From assembly GCA_025331435.1 (NCBI GenBank), contig JAIWNI010000026.1:186001-250000 (forward strand): a stretch of DNA of 64,000 nt, in the 5' to 3' direction. Positions 12,157 through 23,657 of this stretch are shown piece by piece (position 1 is the stretch's first letter; each line of letters begins with the position of its first letter). Source of the DNA: Choanephora cucurbitarum (Eukaryota; Mucoromycota; Mucoromycetes; Mucorales; Choanephoraceae). The notes beneath the pieces were generated by a model. It searched no databases. It worked only from the letters and a program-made list of their open reading frames with translations, and had not been told where the DNA came from. The position numbers were made by a program, and so were the translations under genes.

Positions 12157-13851
12157 ATGAAGTTCGCTGATCAACTCAAGCAAGGCATTTTCGCCCCATG
12201 GCGTTTATCGTACATCAATTACGATATCTTGAAGACCGAGCTCAAGGCAAGACAACTCGATCATGGCTGGACTGACCAAGATGAAAAGGATTTCGTACAC
12301 CTTTTAGAAAACGAATTAGATAAGGTATATGATTTTATCTCTGCTAAGTTGGGTGAAGTAGAGGCAAGAATAAGCTATTGTGAGAGAACACTGCAGACCT
12401 TCATGAACAATCCTTCTTGGTCTTCTGAGCAAAACTGGAATATCATGGACGATGCACTCACGGAAGTATTATTCGACGTGAACGACCTTGCCAAGTTCAC
12501 TCGTCTGAACTACATTGGTTTCCAAAAGATTCTCAAGAAGCATGACAAATGGACTGGTCTTCATCTTCAACAAAGCTTCATCCCTCAGTTGCGTGCTAAA
12601 CCATTGGACAAGCAACGATTTGACGTGGCCATTGTTTACATTTCTGCTCTTCACGATCTCTGTCGTCTTCAAGGCAAGCCTCGTACAGGTAACTCTGCTG
12701 CTGGTGGTGACCAAAACGCTTTTGAACGTGCTACAGCCAAATATTGGATCCATCCTGATAATGTCACAGAAGTCAAATCTATTATCATGCTTCATTTGCC
12801 TGTGCTAATCTTTAATAAGGACAAGAAGTTTGAAGCTTCCGATTCTGCTATCTCCAGTATCTACTATGATAACGAAGACTTTGACCTCTACACTGGTCGT
12901 CTGCAACGTGATGAAGGCGCTGAAGCTATCCGTTTTAGATGGTACGGACCTATGGAATCAAAGAGTGTGTTTATTGAACGCAAAACCCACCATGCCTCTT
13001 GGCTTGATGGTGCTTCAGTCAAGGATCGTTTCAGGTTGGATGTGGATGATGTCAAGAAGTACATTGAGTATGAACTCACACCTGACGAGATCACAGATCG
13101 CTTGCGTCAAAAGAATGTAGATGAACAAATTTGTAAGGATACACATTTCATTGCTACTGGTGTGCAAAAATCTTTGAAGGAAAAGCAACTGAATCCTGTC
13201 CTTCGTGCATTCTACAACCGTACAGCCTTTCAATTGCCTGGTGATCAACGTGTTCGAGTCAGTCTGGATACCGATCTCTGTTTTATCCGTGAAGACAACT
13301 TGGACAAAGAACGCCGAGGTCAAGGTGAATGGCGTCGTCCTGATGTTGGCATTGACTGTCCTTTCCCTGCTTTAGACGAGACTGAGATTTGTCGTTTCCC
13401 TTATGCTGTTTTGGAAACCAAATTGCAAACTCATCTGGGCCAAGAACCTCCTGAATGGTTGACCAAGCTTGTTGAATCTCATTTGGTGCATGAAGTGCCT
13501 CGTTTCAGTAAATATCTTCACGGTGCTTGTTACTTTTTCCGTGAACGCATGCCTCTGTTACCTTGGTGGTTGCCTGAGATGGATATCGACATCAGAAAAC
13601 CTCGTGCCACTAATTTTGGTCTCACCCGCTCCAAGTCATTCAAGCCCTTGATTGATGGTCAATACCGTCGTGCAATGGAAGCTGAAGAAAGACGTTTAAA
13701 CAGCGCTGCGAAGACAGAGTCTGTTCCTGGAGTCAAGGTGAACACTGGAGAAGAAAAGACAGAGCTCAAGCGTACCAAACCCAAGCCAAATGCTAACTTT
13801 GATCTCAAGCGTCGTACACCTTCATCTCAACTGGCTCAAGCTAAACAATAA
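12157..13851 (+). CDS. VTC4: SPX-VTC domain polyphosphate polymerase-like protein, lacking the DUF202 membrane domain
   Basis: A single uninterrupted exon of 564 codons. Residues 1-170 form an SPX domain (MKFADQLKQGIFAPWR; NYDILK near 21-26; the basic KILKKHDK helix at 124-131 that binds inositol pyrophosphates). Residues about 190-475 form the VTC tunnel domain. Positions matching the catalytic basic residues of yeast Vtc4 are present: K195 in TAKYW, R259 and R261 in IRFRWYG, K276 in FIERKTH, K289 in SVKDRF. The Glu strand AVLETKLQ and the FSKYLHG lysine follow. So this is the catalytic Vtc4 type rather than the Vtc2/3 scaffold type. Yeast Vtc4 is about 720 residues and ends in three DUF202 membrane helices; here a basic, Ser/Pro-rich tail ends at a TAA and no membrane segment exists. 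Polymerisation of ATP phosphate to polyphosphate is inferred from the family. Confidence 0.85.
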   Translation: MKFADQLKQGIFAPWRLSYINYDILKTELKARQLDHGWTDQDEKDFVHLLENELDKVYDFISAKLGEVEARISYCERTLQTFMNNPSWSSEQNWNIMDDALTEVLFDVNDLAKFTRLNYIGFQKILKKHDKWTGLHLQQSFIPQLRAKPLDKQRFDVAIVYISALHDLCRLQGKPRTGNSAAGGDQNAFERATAKYWIHPDNVTEVKSIIMLHLPVLIFNKDKKFEASDSAISSIYYDNEDFDLYTGRLQRDEGAEAIRFRWYGPMESKSVFIERKTHHASWLDGASVKDRFRLDVDDVKKYIEYELTPDEITDRLRQKNVDEQICKDTHFIATGVQKSLKEKQLNPVLRAFYNRTAFQLPGDQRVRVSLDTDLCFIREDNLDKERRGQGEWRRPDVGIDCPFPALDETEICRFPYAVLETKLQTHLGQEPPEWLTKLVESHLVHEVPRFSKYLHGACYFFRERMPLLPWWLPEMDIDIRKPRATNFGLTRSKSFKPLIDGQYRRAMEAEERRLNSAAKTESVPGVKVNTGEEKTELKRTKPKPNANFDLKRRTPSSQLAQAKQ

Positions 13852-14017
13852 GTCACAACCATTAGATGTACAAACAACTAGTTTTTAAAGATAAAAAAAA
13901 AAGAAAGAAGAGAAGAATGGAAAATTCTTCTATGATTTAGAATTACTTTATGTTATTCATTCATGCCATATTCCCTAGTACTTTTTCTCACTTATCATTC
14001 TATTTTTCTTTTTTGGT

Positions 14018-14023
14018 AATAAA
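14018..14023 (+). terminator. Polyadenylation signal AATAAA of the VTC gene
   Basis: AATAAA 167 bases after the stop codon, downstream of T-rich DNA and just before an AT microsatellite. Confidence 0.45.
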
Positions 14024-14030
14024 GAAGTAC

Positions 14031-14053
14031 ATATATATATATATATATATATA
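14031..14053. repeat. (AT)n microsatellite
   Basis: Perfect AT dinucleotide tract in the spacer between the convergent VTC and NOT3 genes. Confidence 0.9.
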
Positions 14054-14281
14054 CATAAGCTTAAGTCTTGTGTCTCTTTTTGATGTATCTCCAAAGCCAT
14101 AAACATATTCAACTGCCTGTAACAATGAGTGACATTTTCTAGGTTCCTAATAAATTAATGTTATTCTATCTAATGCATTAGTTTTCTTTTCTCTTTGAAT
14201 TGTCTCTTCTTTTTTTATTGTTATTTCATCCAAGAAAAAAAGAAAACGGGCGGATCATAAGCTTGATTGAACTTGATGTGA

Positions 14282-16549
14282 TCACGCATCTTCCAAATAA
14301 CGGTATTCAAATCTGAACTCGGTCTTTTTGCGCTGACACCAAGCGCCTTCATAGTCAAAATAGATATAGGTACCTTGTTCGTATTCATCAGTTATTGTCT
14401 TTGGTTCTTCATGTCGTTGAAACCAAGTCAGGTACTTCTTGTGGAAACGCCAAGATTGCTTCTTGAGTTCTTTTGCAGCTAAGTATTGCTGATAGGTGCC
14501 TTGCTGGTAATAAAAAATGAAAAACAATGCATCCATATCGAATTTTTCAAATAAGCTTGGATTGTCAAAAATAGCCAAAGGCTGTTGAGGGTAATAAGCA
14601 GGTGTCAACTGAGGGTTTTGTGCTTGGTAAACCTTAGGCCTAGAATGAAAGAAAAGAAGATGTTTTTGGTTAACAAGATATTCTTCTTCGTGCTTTTTTC
14701 TCATCACCTTTCAGAATCTGTAAGATCGGGTACAAACTGTAAACTGGCATCCAACATGCGATTGGCATATTGCATATCATCGTTCTTTGCTGCCTTCAGT
14801 TTGATAGCTTCAAAAGAAGAAGCCAGATCGGATAGTGAGTTGGGTAGTCTGGATTCAGCTTCAGGTTGAAAAAATGTATGTTCTGGTGGTGGCTTTATGT
14901 AGAAAAAGTGTTTGATAGCTTGTGGAATTAATTTTACAAAGGCTTAATAACTTACCATGACATGACCATTTGGTAAATGTCCAACACTAGATGGCGATGC
15001 TTCGACTAGAGGTGTCTTTTGTTGCTTCTCTGCTACTTGTTTGTTTTCACCTGTAGATTTGATCTGATCTACAATCTTAATAGGTTCAGCCCAAGCAGAT
15101 GGTACAGCAATACGAGGTGATTGAGCTAAATAGATGTCAGTGATCTAGATCGGAAGCAATAAACACTTTTTTACACATAAATCAAAGCACCTTTTTCTTT
15201 TGAAGCTGTTGGACTACTGTTATCCGAATTGGCCGCTTGCACATACTTTAGATGCGACGGTGTGCTATTGTTATGGATCACTGTATTTTCTTGCGGCTTA
15301 GACGGTAGCGCACTTGATGGCACCTTAACCGGGCTGTTGATGGTTGTTGATCTCGCTATAGATAATGAATTTTGTATATGTGTGTATTGTACTTAATAGA
15401 AAAAAATAAAGGAAGCTTTGCTTACAGCTTATTGGACTAGATGTTACTGTTTTTCGTGTTGAGGATGCAAGTGAGGAGGTATCGTCTTCATTGTCTTTTT
15501 CTTTTGTCTTCTTGAAAGAAGGTTTAACGTCATCAGCTTCTAAGATAAGTTTGTGTTAGCTTGGTTTTGTCAAATAAACAGGCATAAAGGGCTATTACCT
15601 TCAGACGCAGGATGATCCTCAGTACCCACATTATACATTTCTTCTTCTTCTTCCAGGTTCAGATCATCATAGACTAATTCATCTTCTTCAAAATCAGGTT
15701 CCTTTTTTTTTTTTTTGCAATGTTCAGTACCAGTTTTTTCTCCTTTCCTGTTGATATTCATCTTACCTGGTTGCACTCAAGGTAATACTGCACATCATCT
15801 TGAATAGCAGTAACCTAAACAGTAAAAGAGAGAAAGTAACGAATTAGTCTCTAACCACTACTGTGTTGTTGTTATTTACTCTGTCAGGAGATAACTGATC
15901 ATTTTCAAGCAATCTCAAAATCAATTCTAAACGATTGATATGCCATCGATCGCGCTCAATAAAGTGCTCCAATTCATTTGTTCTTTCTAGCTTAGAATGG
16001 TCCTTTTTGCCCTTTCTGGATGTGCCTTGTAGAGTTTCTACTTCGGCTTCAGCCATTTCAATCTGACGTGATAATTCGTCTACTGTATTTGAAATCCAAT
16101 CACACGCGTCAGCCTTCTCTTTCTCTTTGGGGTCCATTCTTTCTCGTTGCAGTAGGCCTTCTTTTGAGAACGCTTTTGTCTTCATCTCACGCTCTACATT
16201 CTTAAATCGTTCCATTTCAGTTTCGATCAGCTTTCTGTTATCTAGCAAGGCTGTCTTGTCCTTGATGTCATTAGAAGATAGCCATGTCTTGATTTGATCA
16301 CGCAAACGCTGTAACTTCTTGATCTCTTTTTTCAGATCCTGTTCATATTTTTCCTTTTGATTTGGATTGCTGGTAGACTGAATCTTATCATATATGTTGT
16401 CAAACGTCTCCACACCTTCACTCACTTTCTTCAACACCCGGTCGATCTCGGCTTTGAGATAAACAATAATTTGACTTAGTTTTGTCTTGTCTTATTGTCA
16501 TTGCTGCTCTGTCTTTCTTTTCTATACCTTGTAACTTTTTCATCGACAT
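14282..16549 (-). CDS. NOT3: CCR4-NOT complex subunit Not3/Not5 (CNOT3)
   Basis: Scaffold subunit of the CCR4-NOT deadenylase, acting in mRNA decay and transcription control. Nine exons join in frame: 16549-16528, 16451-15880, 15814-15767, 15701-15599, 15539-15426, 15355-15191, 15125-14956, 14892-14708, 14639-14282, giving 578 residues. The N-terminal Not3 coiled-coil domain (about 1-225) is very clear: [55 protein letters not shown]. The linker holds [17 protein letters not shown], as in human CNOT3, then a low-complexity Ser/Lys region. The C-terminal NOT box (about 470-578) reads [20 protein letters not shown], then WFQRHEEPK, and ends with FEYRYLEDA. Exon 1 is only 22 bp. The exon 3-4 intron ends in A14 then G rather than a pyrimidine tract, and exon 6 uses a GTGCTT donor. 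Convergent with the VTC gene. Confidence 0.93.
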
Positions 16550-18768
16550 GTTCTATGCAGTGTATAAGTTATACTTTTTGCTTGAATAATTGAATTATAG
16601 TTCTTATTCTGCTTTAAACAAAAAGGAAGAAGAAAAAAAAATGAAAGCCAAAAAATGTGTTTGTGTGTGTATGTTTACTCACAAATCAAGCTGTAATGTT
16701 TTTTTAAGAGGGATGAAAAAAAATTACAATTGACAGCAAACACTGATCCACCTGACCCTTTTTTGACTTATATAGAGTTCTAAACAGCTCTAGAGCCAAT
16801 TAAGCTTTTATGAATAAAAGAAAATACAAAATCTGTAGATGACTTTTGATCTGCTGAGGGTCAATATGATGATGCCATTCTAATATAAGATACAGTTGGT
16901 TGTTATTTCCCCCCCCCTCCTTTTTTTTTGGTTTGAATGATTAAGCACAGCTATTTGAAGCAGAAACAAAAGATTTGTCTGAAGGAGGGAAGATGTTTGG
17001 TAATTTACAATAGTAATTAAAGTCCTCAGTTAGATTACAAAATGAGCAAAGAGTTAACTAAGTCCATGGATAAACTAAAGAGGGACCAATGATGTTTTCA
17101 TCATTCATACAACGACTTGATCTGAGGCCAAGAAAGAAGACAGTGCAATAAAGTAACACTATCTATCAGCTTAAAGAACATGGAGAATGCACAGACCAAG
17201 TGCTGGCCATTATCACTGGATTCAATAAGTCTATCATTATAGACTTTGTTGAGAAACGCATTGCTTCCTTAAGAAACAAAGCTATAGCGTTTGAAGGAAA
17301 TGTTAATGGGGCTTGCATGAAAAAGGTAGAAGGTTTGCAAACCAGGCTGAATAATGAAAATCTTTCAACATCAATCTTGTTTGATGACCAAGCCGATCCT
17401 TATTTTCAAAATGATGAAATTGAACACAAGCCTCCCATTAAAGCAAAAAAATCATTGTTGTTCAATTAAGGAGCAAATGAGTTTTTTCTATGCATATACG
17501 AATATTTATTGTCTTCAACCTCGATTAAATCATTAACAAAGTGCAACATTGATTGATTTTCAACAATGAAAGGTATTACGGAAACCTTGTGTTACAATCT
17601 CAAGTTTAATGTTTTTCAAAAAAAAAAAAAGAGACTGAAGAATCAAACAGTACAGAAACAAGTTAACATAGCAGAAAACAAACACATATACACAGATAAT
17701 CAACATGTAATTTGTTGCTATTAGTTGCGCCTTTTTTTTTGGAGCTAGTTATATGAATGCAAAATGGGCACTTTCTTACTCTAGTAATCTAATTGAGCTA
17801 GAGAAGAGAATATCCCTCCTGCCAATGATATGAAATATCCTCCTATGAAGAGTTTGTTCGGAAAAAAAAAGTCTTATTTCTCTGTCAAGCGAATTGCTTC
17901 TCAAACAAAGCGCATCGACTTGAACCATACAAAGAAAGAACCTGTTATCGCCTAAAATCATACATGATCTTATCTGCTTGTTCAGCTACGGGGCAAGAAA
18001 AGTAAGTGTGTGATCGGTTGATCTGAGGAGTCCTCATCTAAATGAATTTGAATTGACATCTAAGAGCTACTTGGAAAAAAGAAGTTAACTCAAACAAGAT
18101 CTATCTGTCAGTAGAGTGAATAATATCGAGTTTCACAACTAATTGTCAGGATAACTATCGACATTATAATGCGATGTCAAACACAACACTTTTTCTCGTG
18201 TCAAAGCTTCCTTTTCTTTTTGAGTTTTTTTTTTCTTAAAAATCTACACGGAAGAGTTGAAACAAACAGCTTATATGCATTTAATAATGAGAACTTCAAC
18301 AGAAAGCATTGTGGCTAATGAAGCAATCTTTGAGTTTAGAGAATCTATAGGACATTTCTAGTTACACACATACGGGAATCAGAATCCAGAAAATCAAATT
18401 TTTATAAGCCGACGTTTATATTAACATGTGGGTGTAGTAGAGCAATTATGCGTATCCTTCACAACAGATGTTCAAAACTACTCGGTTCTACTCCTTTCAC
18501 TTTCTAAAAGAATACAGAAAATATAAAAACAGAAAGAGATCCAATGAATCAGATGTATTCTTTTTTTTTCGGATTATAATAGTGTTATCTATCCATTCCT
18601 CAGCAAAAAATTATAAAATATTGAATTAAAAGCCAAGCGGTAACCCATAGCTTTATACTATCCTTGTCTATAATAACCGCAACAAGTAGGATCTACCAAT
18701 AAAATTCTCTTGTTTTTTCTTTTTAAAGGAAAATTACCATATCGAAATGTATATATTTAGCAAAGAAA

Positions 18769-18784
18769 AGAGAGAGAGAGAGAG
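18769..18784. repeat. (AG)n microsatellite
   Basis: About eight AG dinucleotides in a row, beside a long pyrimidine-rich stretch. Confidence 0.8.
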
Positions 18785-19148
18785 CTCTATCCGTCCTTCT
18801 TTCTCATTCTTACTCTCCTCTTACCTTCTTCTTGTTATTCTCCTTGTCTACCTCTTCTATCACTCACTCCTCTTCCTTTATATCTCCTCCTTTCATATAG
18901 TCAGCCGTACTCGAAACAGCCAGACTCTAATCGTGAGTATAGAAAGAAAGCCACATCTTACTTTTCCCGAACAGGTTTCTTTTGATTTGTTTTCTCTAAC
19001 TTCCCTTTCCTTTCTTTTTTAGAAATACTCTCCTCCTACTTTCAAACGCGTAAGTCAGAAAGTATTAAATTTTTGACAGCTTTGTCTAAAAGGAAAGGGG
19101 CCTACCGTAAAAAGCAAAGCAAATCCACATGTCTTGTACTACACTCTT

Positions 19149-19379
19149 TTAATAATAGCCATTTTGAGCCAAGCGATTAAGTTGCCTTTGTTTTTCGTGT
19201 GGGAGCTGATCAAGGCGTTTCATGCATTTGTTGGCGTTGCATTTTGATCTGGTTTTTTCGAACGTCTGTGCATGCATCTTTCTCTGTTTAAAAACAAATA
19301 GCCATGTTTCTTCCCTGTGTTTTTTGGTAGGTTCAATCGGCCAAAAGAAATAGAGAGAGGACTTTTCTTTGTTTTTCAT
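19149..19379 (-). CDS. Possible small basic protein (76 aa)
   Basis: ATG at 19379 to TAA at 19149. The C-terminal half is Lys/Gln/Asn-rich and helical-looking (CMKRLDQLPHEKQRQLNRLA) with two Cys. An internal Met at the start of MHAQTFEKTRSK would give a 42-residue version. No family is recognised, and there is no clear promoter or splice pattern. It could be a spurious frame. Confidence 0.22.
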   Translation of the reverse strand: MKNKEKSSLYFFWPIEPTKKHREETWLFVFKQRKMHAQTFEKTRSKCNANKCMKRLDQLPHEKQRQLNRLAQNGYY

Positions 19380-19965
19380 ATAATAGAGAAGAGATAGAAG
19401 AGAAGTACATAATTAATCAAAAACATTTGATTTAAAAATAAACAATATAATTTCGATTTCTAAATTTAGCAGGTGGCAGTCTGAAATTAGTAGCAGCAAA
19501 CAATCATACGAAAAGAACCAAAAAAAGGAAGAAAGACACACCCATGAAAGCATGGGATCAAGCAGAGGTGAGTTCTACGTATAAATGTCCTGTAGATATG
19601 CAGAATAGAGATCATAAGACAGGGCAAGTGGACTATGGCGTCAAGCTTCGAGGAGCCGGGTCCATTTTGGGCGTCGCCTTTTTAAAAGCATCTCCTAATT
19701 AAAAGGACATTTCCTTCCTGTAAATTTGGTTTGATTATTTTACATAGATCCATTTTTTCACTCCTAAATTTGTCCTCGCCTCTCTCCTTCGTCACTCCTT
19801 TTTTGTCTATAAGGTTTAAATCGCACAAGCATACAAATTATATAAATATACGTTCATCATTCATTTCGAGAATAAACACTTCTTTCTTTCTTTTTATTTT
19901 TTTGTACATACAATTGCCTTTAACATATACCATTTATTTATAACTAAAGAAAAAAAGAAGAAAAT

Positions 19966-21890
19966 ATGACCATTCAACAAACTGTCAACCAACACGGATT
20001 ATTTCGATATCTCTCTGGATCAACTGAGAAATTGTTTAAAGAGAAAACCGCATATCATTCACCTTTTGAATCAACAAAGGACACTATAGATTTTGATTCA
20101 ATGCTAATTGACAAGTGTGGTTCAAGTATCACGTTGAGCAGTAGCTATAGTGATAAAAGTGACATTTCAATGGATGAAGATGAAGACGATGATCGTTTTG
20201 TGCTGACACCTTCTTCATCATCGACACTCACATCTACACAACTCCATGACAAAGACTATGATGCCATAATGATCAACTCACAAGATCAGCCATGGCGTTT
20301 GGACCATGCTTTCAACATGAATGATAAACAATGCGACTATTTCTTTATTGACCGAAATGAAAACGTCATAGTAGATGCTGACATAGAAAGGTAATACAAT
20401 GAAAGAATTTTCTAAAAAAAAAAGATATTAAAACTCTATCTTGATTAGAGATGTCTATGGTTTCAAACGACCTACACAATGGATAAAGAAACATTATTTA
20501 CATCAGTTTGATGACTATTATCAGCCTATACTCTCAAGGCAACGAAAAGTATGGGTGGCCATGATAGATCAACACCATGGTCAATTACCACCAACTGATT
20601 TTTCACAACGTAAGTTGATGGTGATGAAACAATAAAGCAATTTTTAACCCTCTTTGTGTTACAGTAAAGTCAACTATACGTCAGGGCATTCCTAGTGAAA
20701 TTCGTGGCAAGGTAAAAAAGTTAGCTTGCATTGAGAAGTGTACTTTGACTAACTTCGTTTCAGGTATGGATGCATTACAGTGGTGCATCGAAAAAGATGG
20801 AAGGCAATCCTGATGTATACAATTCTTTGGTCAACACTGCCATTAAAATGGGAGAATACAATGAACATGCTGATATGATACAACGAGGTATTTATATAAA
20901 ATGCGTCTTGACAAAAAAAGAACAACTCACTAAGAAGAAATAGACCTTCATCGTACATTTCCTGATAATATGAACTTTGAATGTGCTTATTTTGTTGATC
21001 AACAAGGCACAACATTCATGGAACCAGAAAAAAACTCCAAGCTTCAATCCTTGAAGCGTATCTTGTTAGCATTCACTATTTATTCACCTCAAATTGGTTA
21101 CTGCCAATCTCTCAATTATCTTGCTGGATTCTTCTTGTTGTTTGTGAGCTCAGAGGAAGAAGCCTTTTGGTTACTGGTGACGACAGTCAATGATTTCATG
21201 CCTGAGAAAATGTATGACGTTACCATGGAAGGTGTACACATTGATCAATCTGTCTTGATGATGATGATCTATGAAAAACTACCTCATATCTGGAGCAAGA
21301 TAACTCCTGATGGAAAATGCTTTTGGGAAAGTGATCAAGAGAAAGAAGAACTGCCACACATGACACTGATCACTAGCCATTGGTTCTTGACAATGTTTAT
21401 CAATATTTTACCAATTGAGGTAAGACACACACATACGTTTAGAAAAATAAGAGCCTTATTAATTTGTTTCTGTCTATGATCAGACTGTACTTCGTATTTG
21501 GGATTGTTTCTTTTTGTAAGTATAGATCGAATCTGTAGTATTTGAAATTAGACTAATATCCTTTGAATAGTGAGGGCTACAATGTCTTGTTCCAAGTCAC
21601 ATTGACCATCATCCAAATGAATCAAGAACAAATCTCAGCAATAAAGGATCCAATTGAGATATTCCAAATTCTTCAAAACATGCCCAAGAGACTTATTGAC
21701 TGTCATAGCTTTATGAATGTAAGTATACCTTCTGCTCATCTCGAATTGAAACTGATCAAGTAATCTGTAGCATGTCTTTTCACCTCTAAATTTATTCTCG
21801 ACAATTGACTCTAAAGACATTGTCATCAAAAGGAACTATTTCTTAGACAGGCTCAGGCAGCTTCGTCTTAAATCGAAGCGTTCTCCTTAG
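19966..21890 (+). CDS. TBC domain Rab GTPase-activating protein
   Basis: Rab-GAP that stimulates GTP hydrolysis on a Rab and so controls membrane traffic. Eight exons (19966-20390, 20449-20609, 20665-20711, 20764-20887, 20944-21419, 21484-21515, 21571-21718, 21771-21890) give 510 residues. The first 140 residues are Ser/Thr- and Asp-rich and probably disordered (SDISMDEDEDDDRF). The TBC domain spans about 200-450. Both catalytic fingers are present: the Arg finger R209 in IPSEIRGKVW and the Gln finger Q307 in GYCQSLNYLAG. HWFLTMFINILPIE and the IWDCFFFEGYNVLFQVTL block follow. The C-terminus is basic (RLKSKRSP). The domain resembles the TBC1D2/TBC1D10-like group more than Gyp1/Gyp7, but the Rab target cannot be read from sequence. 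Introns are 47-64 bp. Confidence 0.9.
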
Positions 21891-23657
21891 TATATATAAT
21901 GTAAATAAATTTTATCTTCTTCCTTCCTTTAGATATGCTAGTGTTTAGTAGTTTTTCAGTGAACAAGATATTGTTGGTCTTTTATTTACACATTAGTAGT
22001 TTCTAATTAACTGTTAAATTTTCTTTTTAATCTGCTCACTTTATTCACCCTCTCTCTCTCTCTTTTTAGTACAACATTTGTATGATCCAATTCGCAGGAC
22101 AGGGAGTTGTCTTTCTTTTCTAATGCTTCATACACGAAGTTTTCAACCAGGATTGAAACAGTCTCAGTTGAAAATATTCGCACGTTATTGTTCTCTGTTT
22201 ATCTTTGTTGTTATAATAAAAGTACATCTTCATATAATAAGCAACATTAAGTTTTTTTTCTGCCAGTAAAATGAATGGCATAAATGTCAATATCAATGAT
22301 TATATCAAGCTCTTAATTCTTACTATACTGACGCGCAAACGAAGCTGTCTATGCAGAATGCGAAAGCCTAAACAAGCTTGGTTGATTTGAGCATATAATT
22401 CAGCATGAAAGTCTTATATGTTGTGTGGATAGGCTATAGACGAGCTATACTGCTGACTAGTGAAACGAAAGTGAATAGTAACTTTTAGCCTATTACAAAC
22501 ATTTGGTGCACACATATACACGCACAAACAAGTTTTCACTTATTTACCGAGCATTGTAAGTGGCGTGAGAGTAGCTCAGGACAAATTGCTATAGAAATCC
22601 CATGATCCTGACTATTCTGCTTGACCTTTTTCTTGTGGAACACTGCTATGGCGACACAAAAAAGAATATCAGTGTACTTGAAGGAAACTTTATGATCTAA
22701 CTGTAACTTACTTTACTTTTGATTGAAGACATAAAAGTCAAACAAGATAAACATGCATCAGCTTTAAATATATTATTATTTCATCCAGCTATTACTATCT
22801 TTGCACTGTTTAATTATAATCTAGAATAATCTAGCAAACAATCGAATGGTGAGCTTCTTTCGTTGACAAAAAGAAATGTAACTGAGATACAGTTTTATCC
22901 TAGGGAAAGTTGCTAAGAAAGCAAGTTCAGTTGTCTATATCAATGGCAACAGAATGTTTGCTGTTGCCCTGCTTAGTCTTGTCAAGATGACCAAGTGTAA
23001 ACAAGTATGCGTTTTTTATGCTTTTGATGCGTTTTAGAGTAAAGCCGATTTGATGTTTGTTAGTGTTCTGTATTGCTAGTTTGCAAATAATGCGATATAT
23101 GATGCATATAGCCATGGAGTAAATGATCCCTTCAATATACATCATTTGGCTTGGTTTAGCTTACTTTGGCGCAAACAGACAATTTCCTTTTTCAGATCGA
23201 GTTGTGACCAAACAGCAGTGGAATCACTGTAACAACAACAACAACATTGAGCTATCGGATTTTGAATTTAAGTCAACATGAATAATGATGCATTCAAGGT
23301 GAAATAAATAAGAAAAGCACAAAGGGATTACCACATGAAATCTTTGCGAAGTTATATCACGATCTCGAATACCAAAGTGGACTCGAGAGGCTAAATTCAA
23401 GTTCAAAATTTATATAATTTAAAAGGAACTGCAAATGATATAAATTAGGAACCGGAGCAGGTCTTTTCAGCTAAAGGGTTAGAACAAAAAAAAACTTTTA
23501 GCTTTTTGGTCTTGTGTGTATGACAAAGAAAAAAAAATTAAAATACAAAAAAAGAGGTGAGTTTTTTTTTTCTTCTTCTTTACTCTTTTGTTCTCTTTAT
23601 TTTATTTTTGTTGAAAAGCAACAATCTCTAAATTCATCTTCTGTTTTTTATTATTAT
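21891..23657. other. Gene-poor spacer
   Basis: AT-rich DNA without supported genes. Frames at 22078-22269 and 22927-23145 have no coding character. The last 150 bases before 23658 are a T-rich leader containing a GTGAGT-like site near 23557, so a 5'UTR intron is possible. Confidence 0.4.

Larger units (their letters stand above)
16550..19965. other. Gene-poor spacer between NOT3 and the TBC gene
   Basis: No firm gene. An 89-codon frame at 17200-17469 (plus) and a 76-codon frame at 19149-19379 (minus) have mildly protein-like composition but no recognised family. A promoter-like CT-rich stretch with an (AG)n run lies near 18760-18900. The last 120 bases before 19966 are AT/CT-rich and form the leader of the TBC gene. 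Confidence 0.4.

Noticed and set aside
17200..17469. 89-codon open frame with mildly protein-like composition
   Set aside because: No recognised family, no promoter or splice context; may be a transposon relic.
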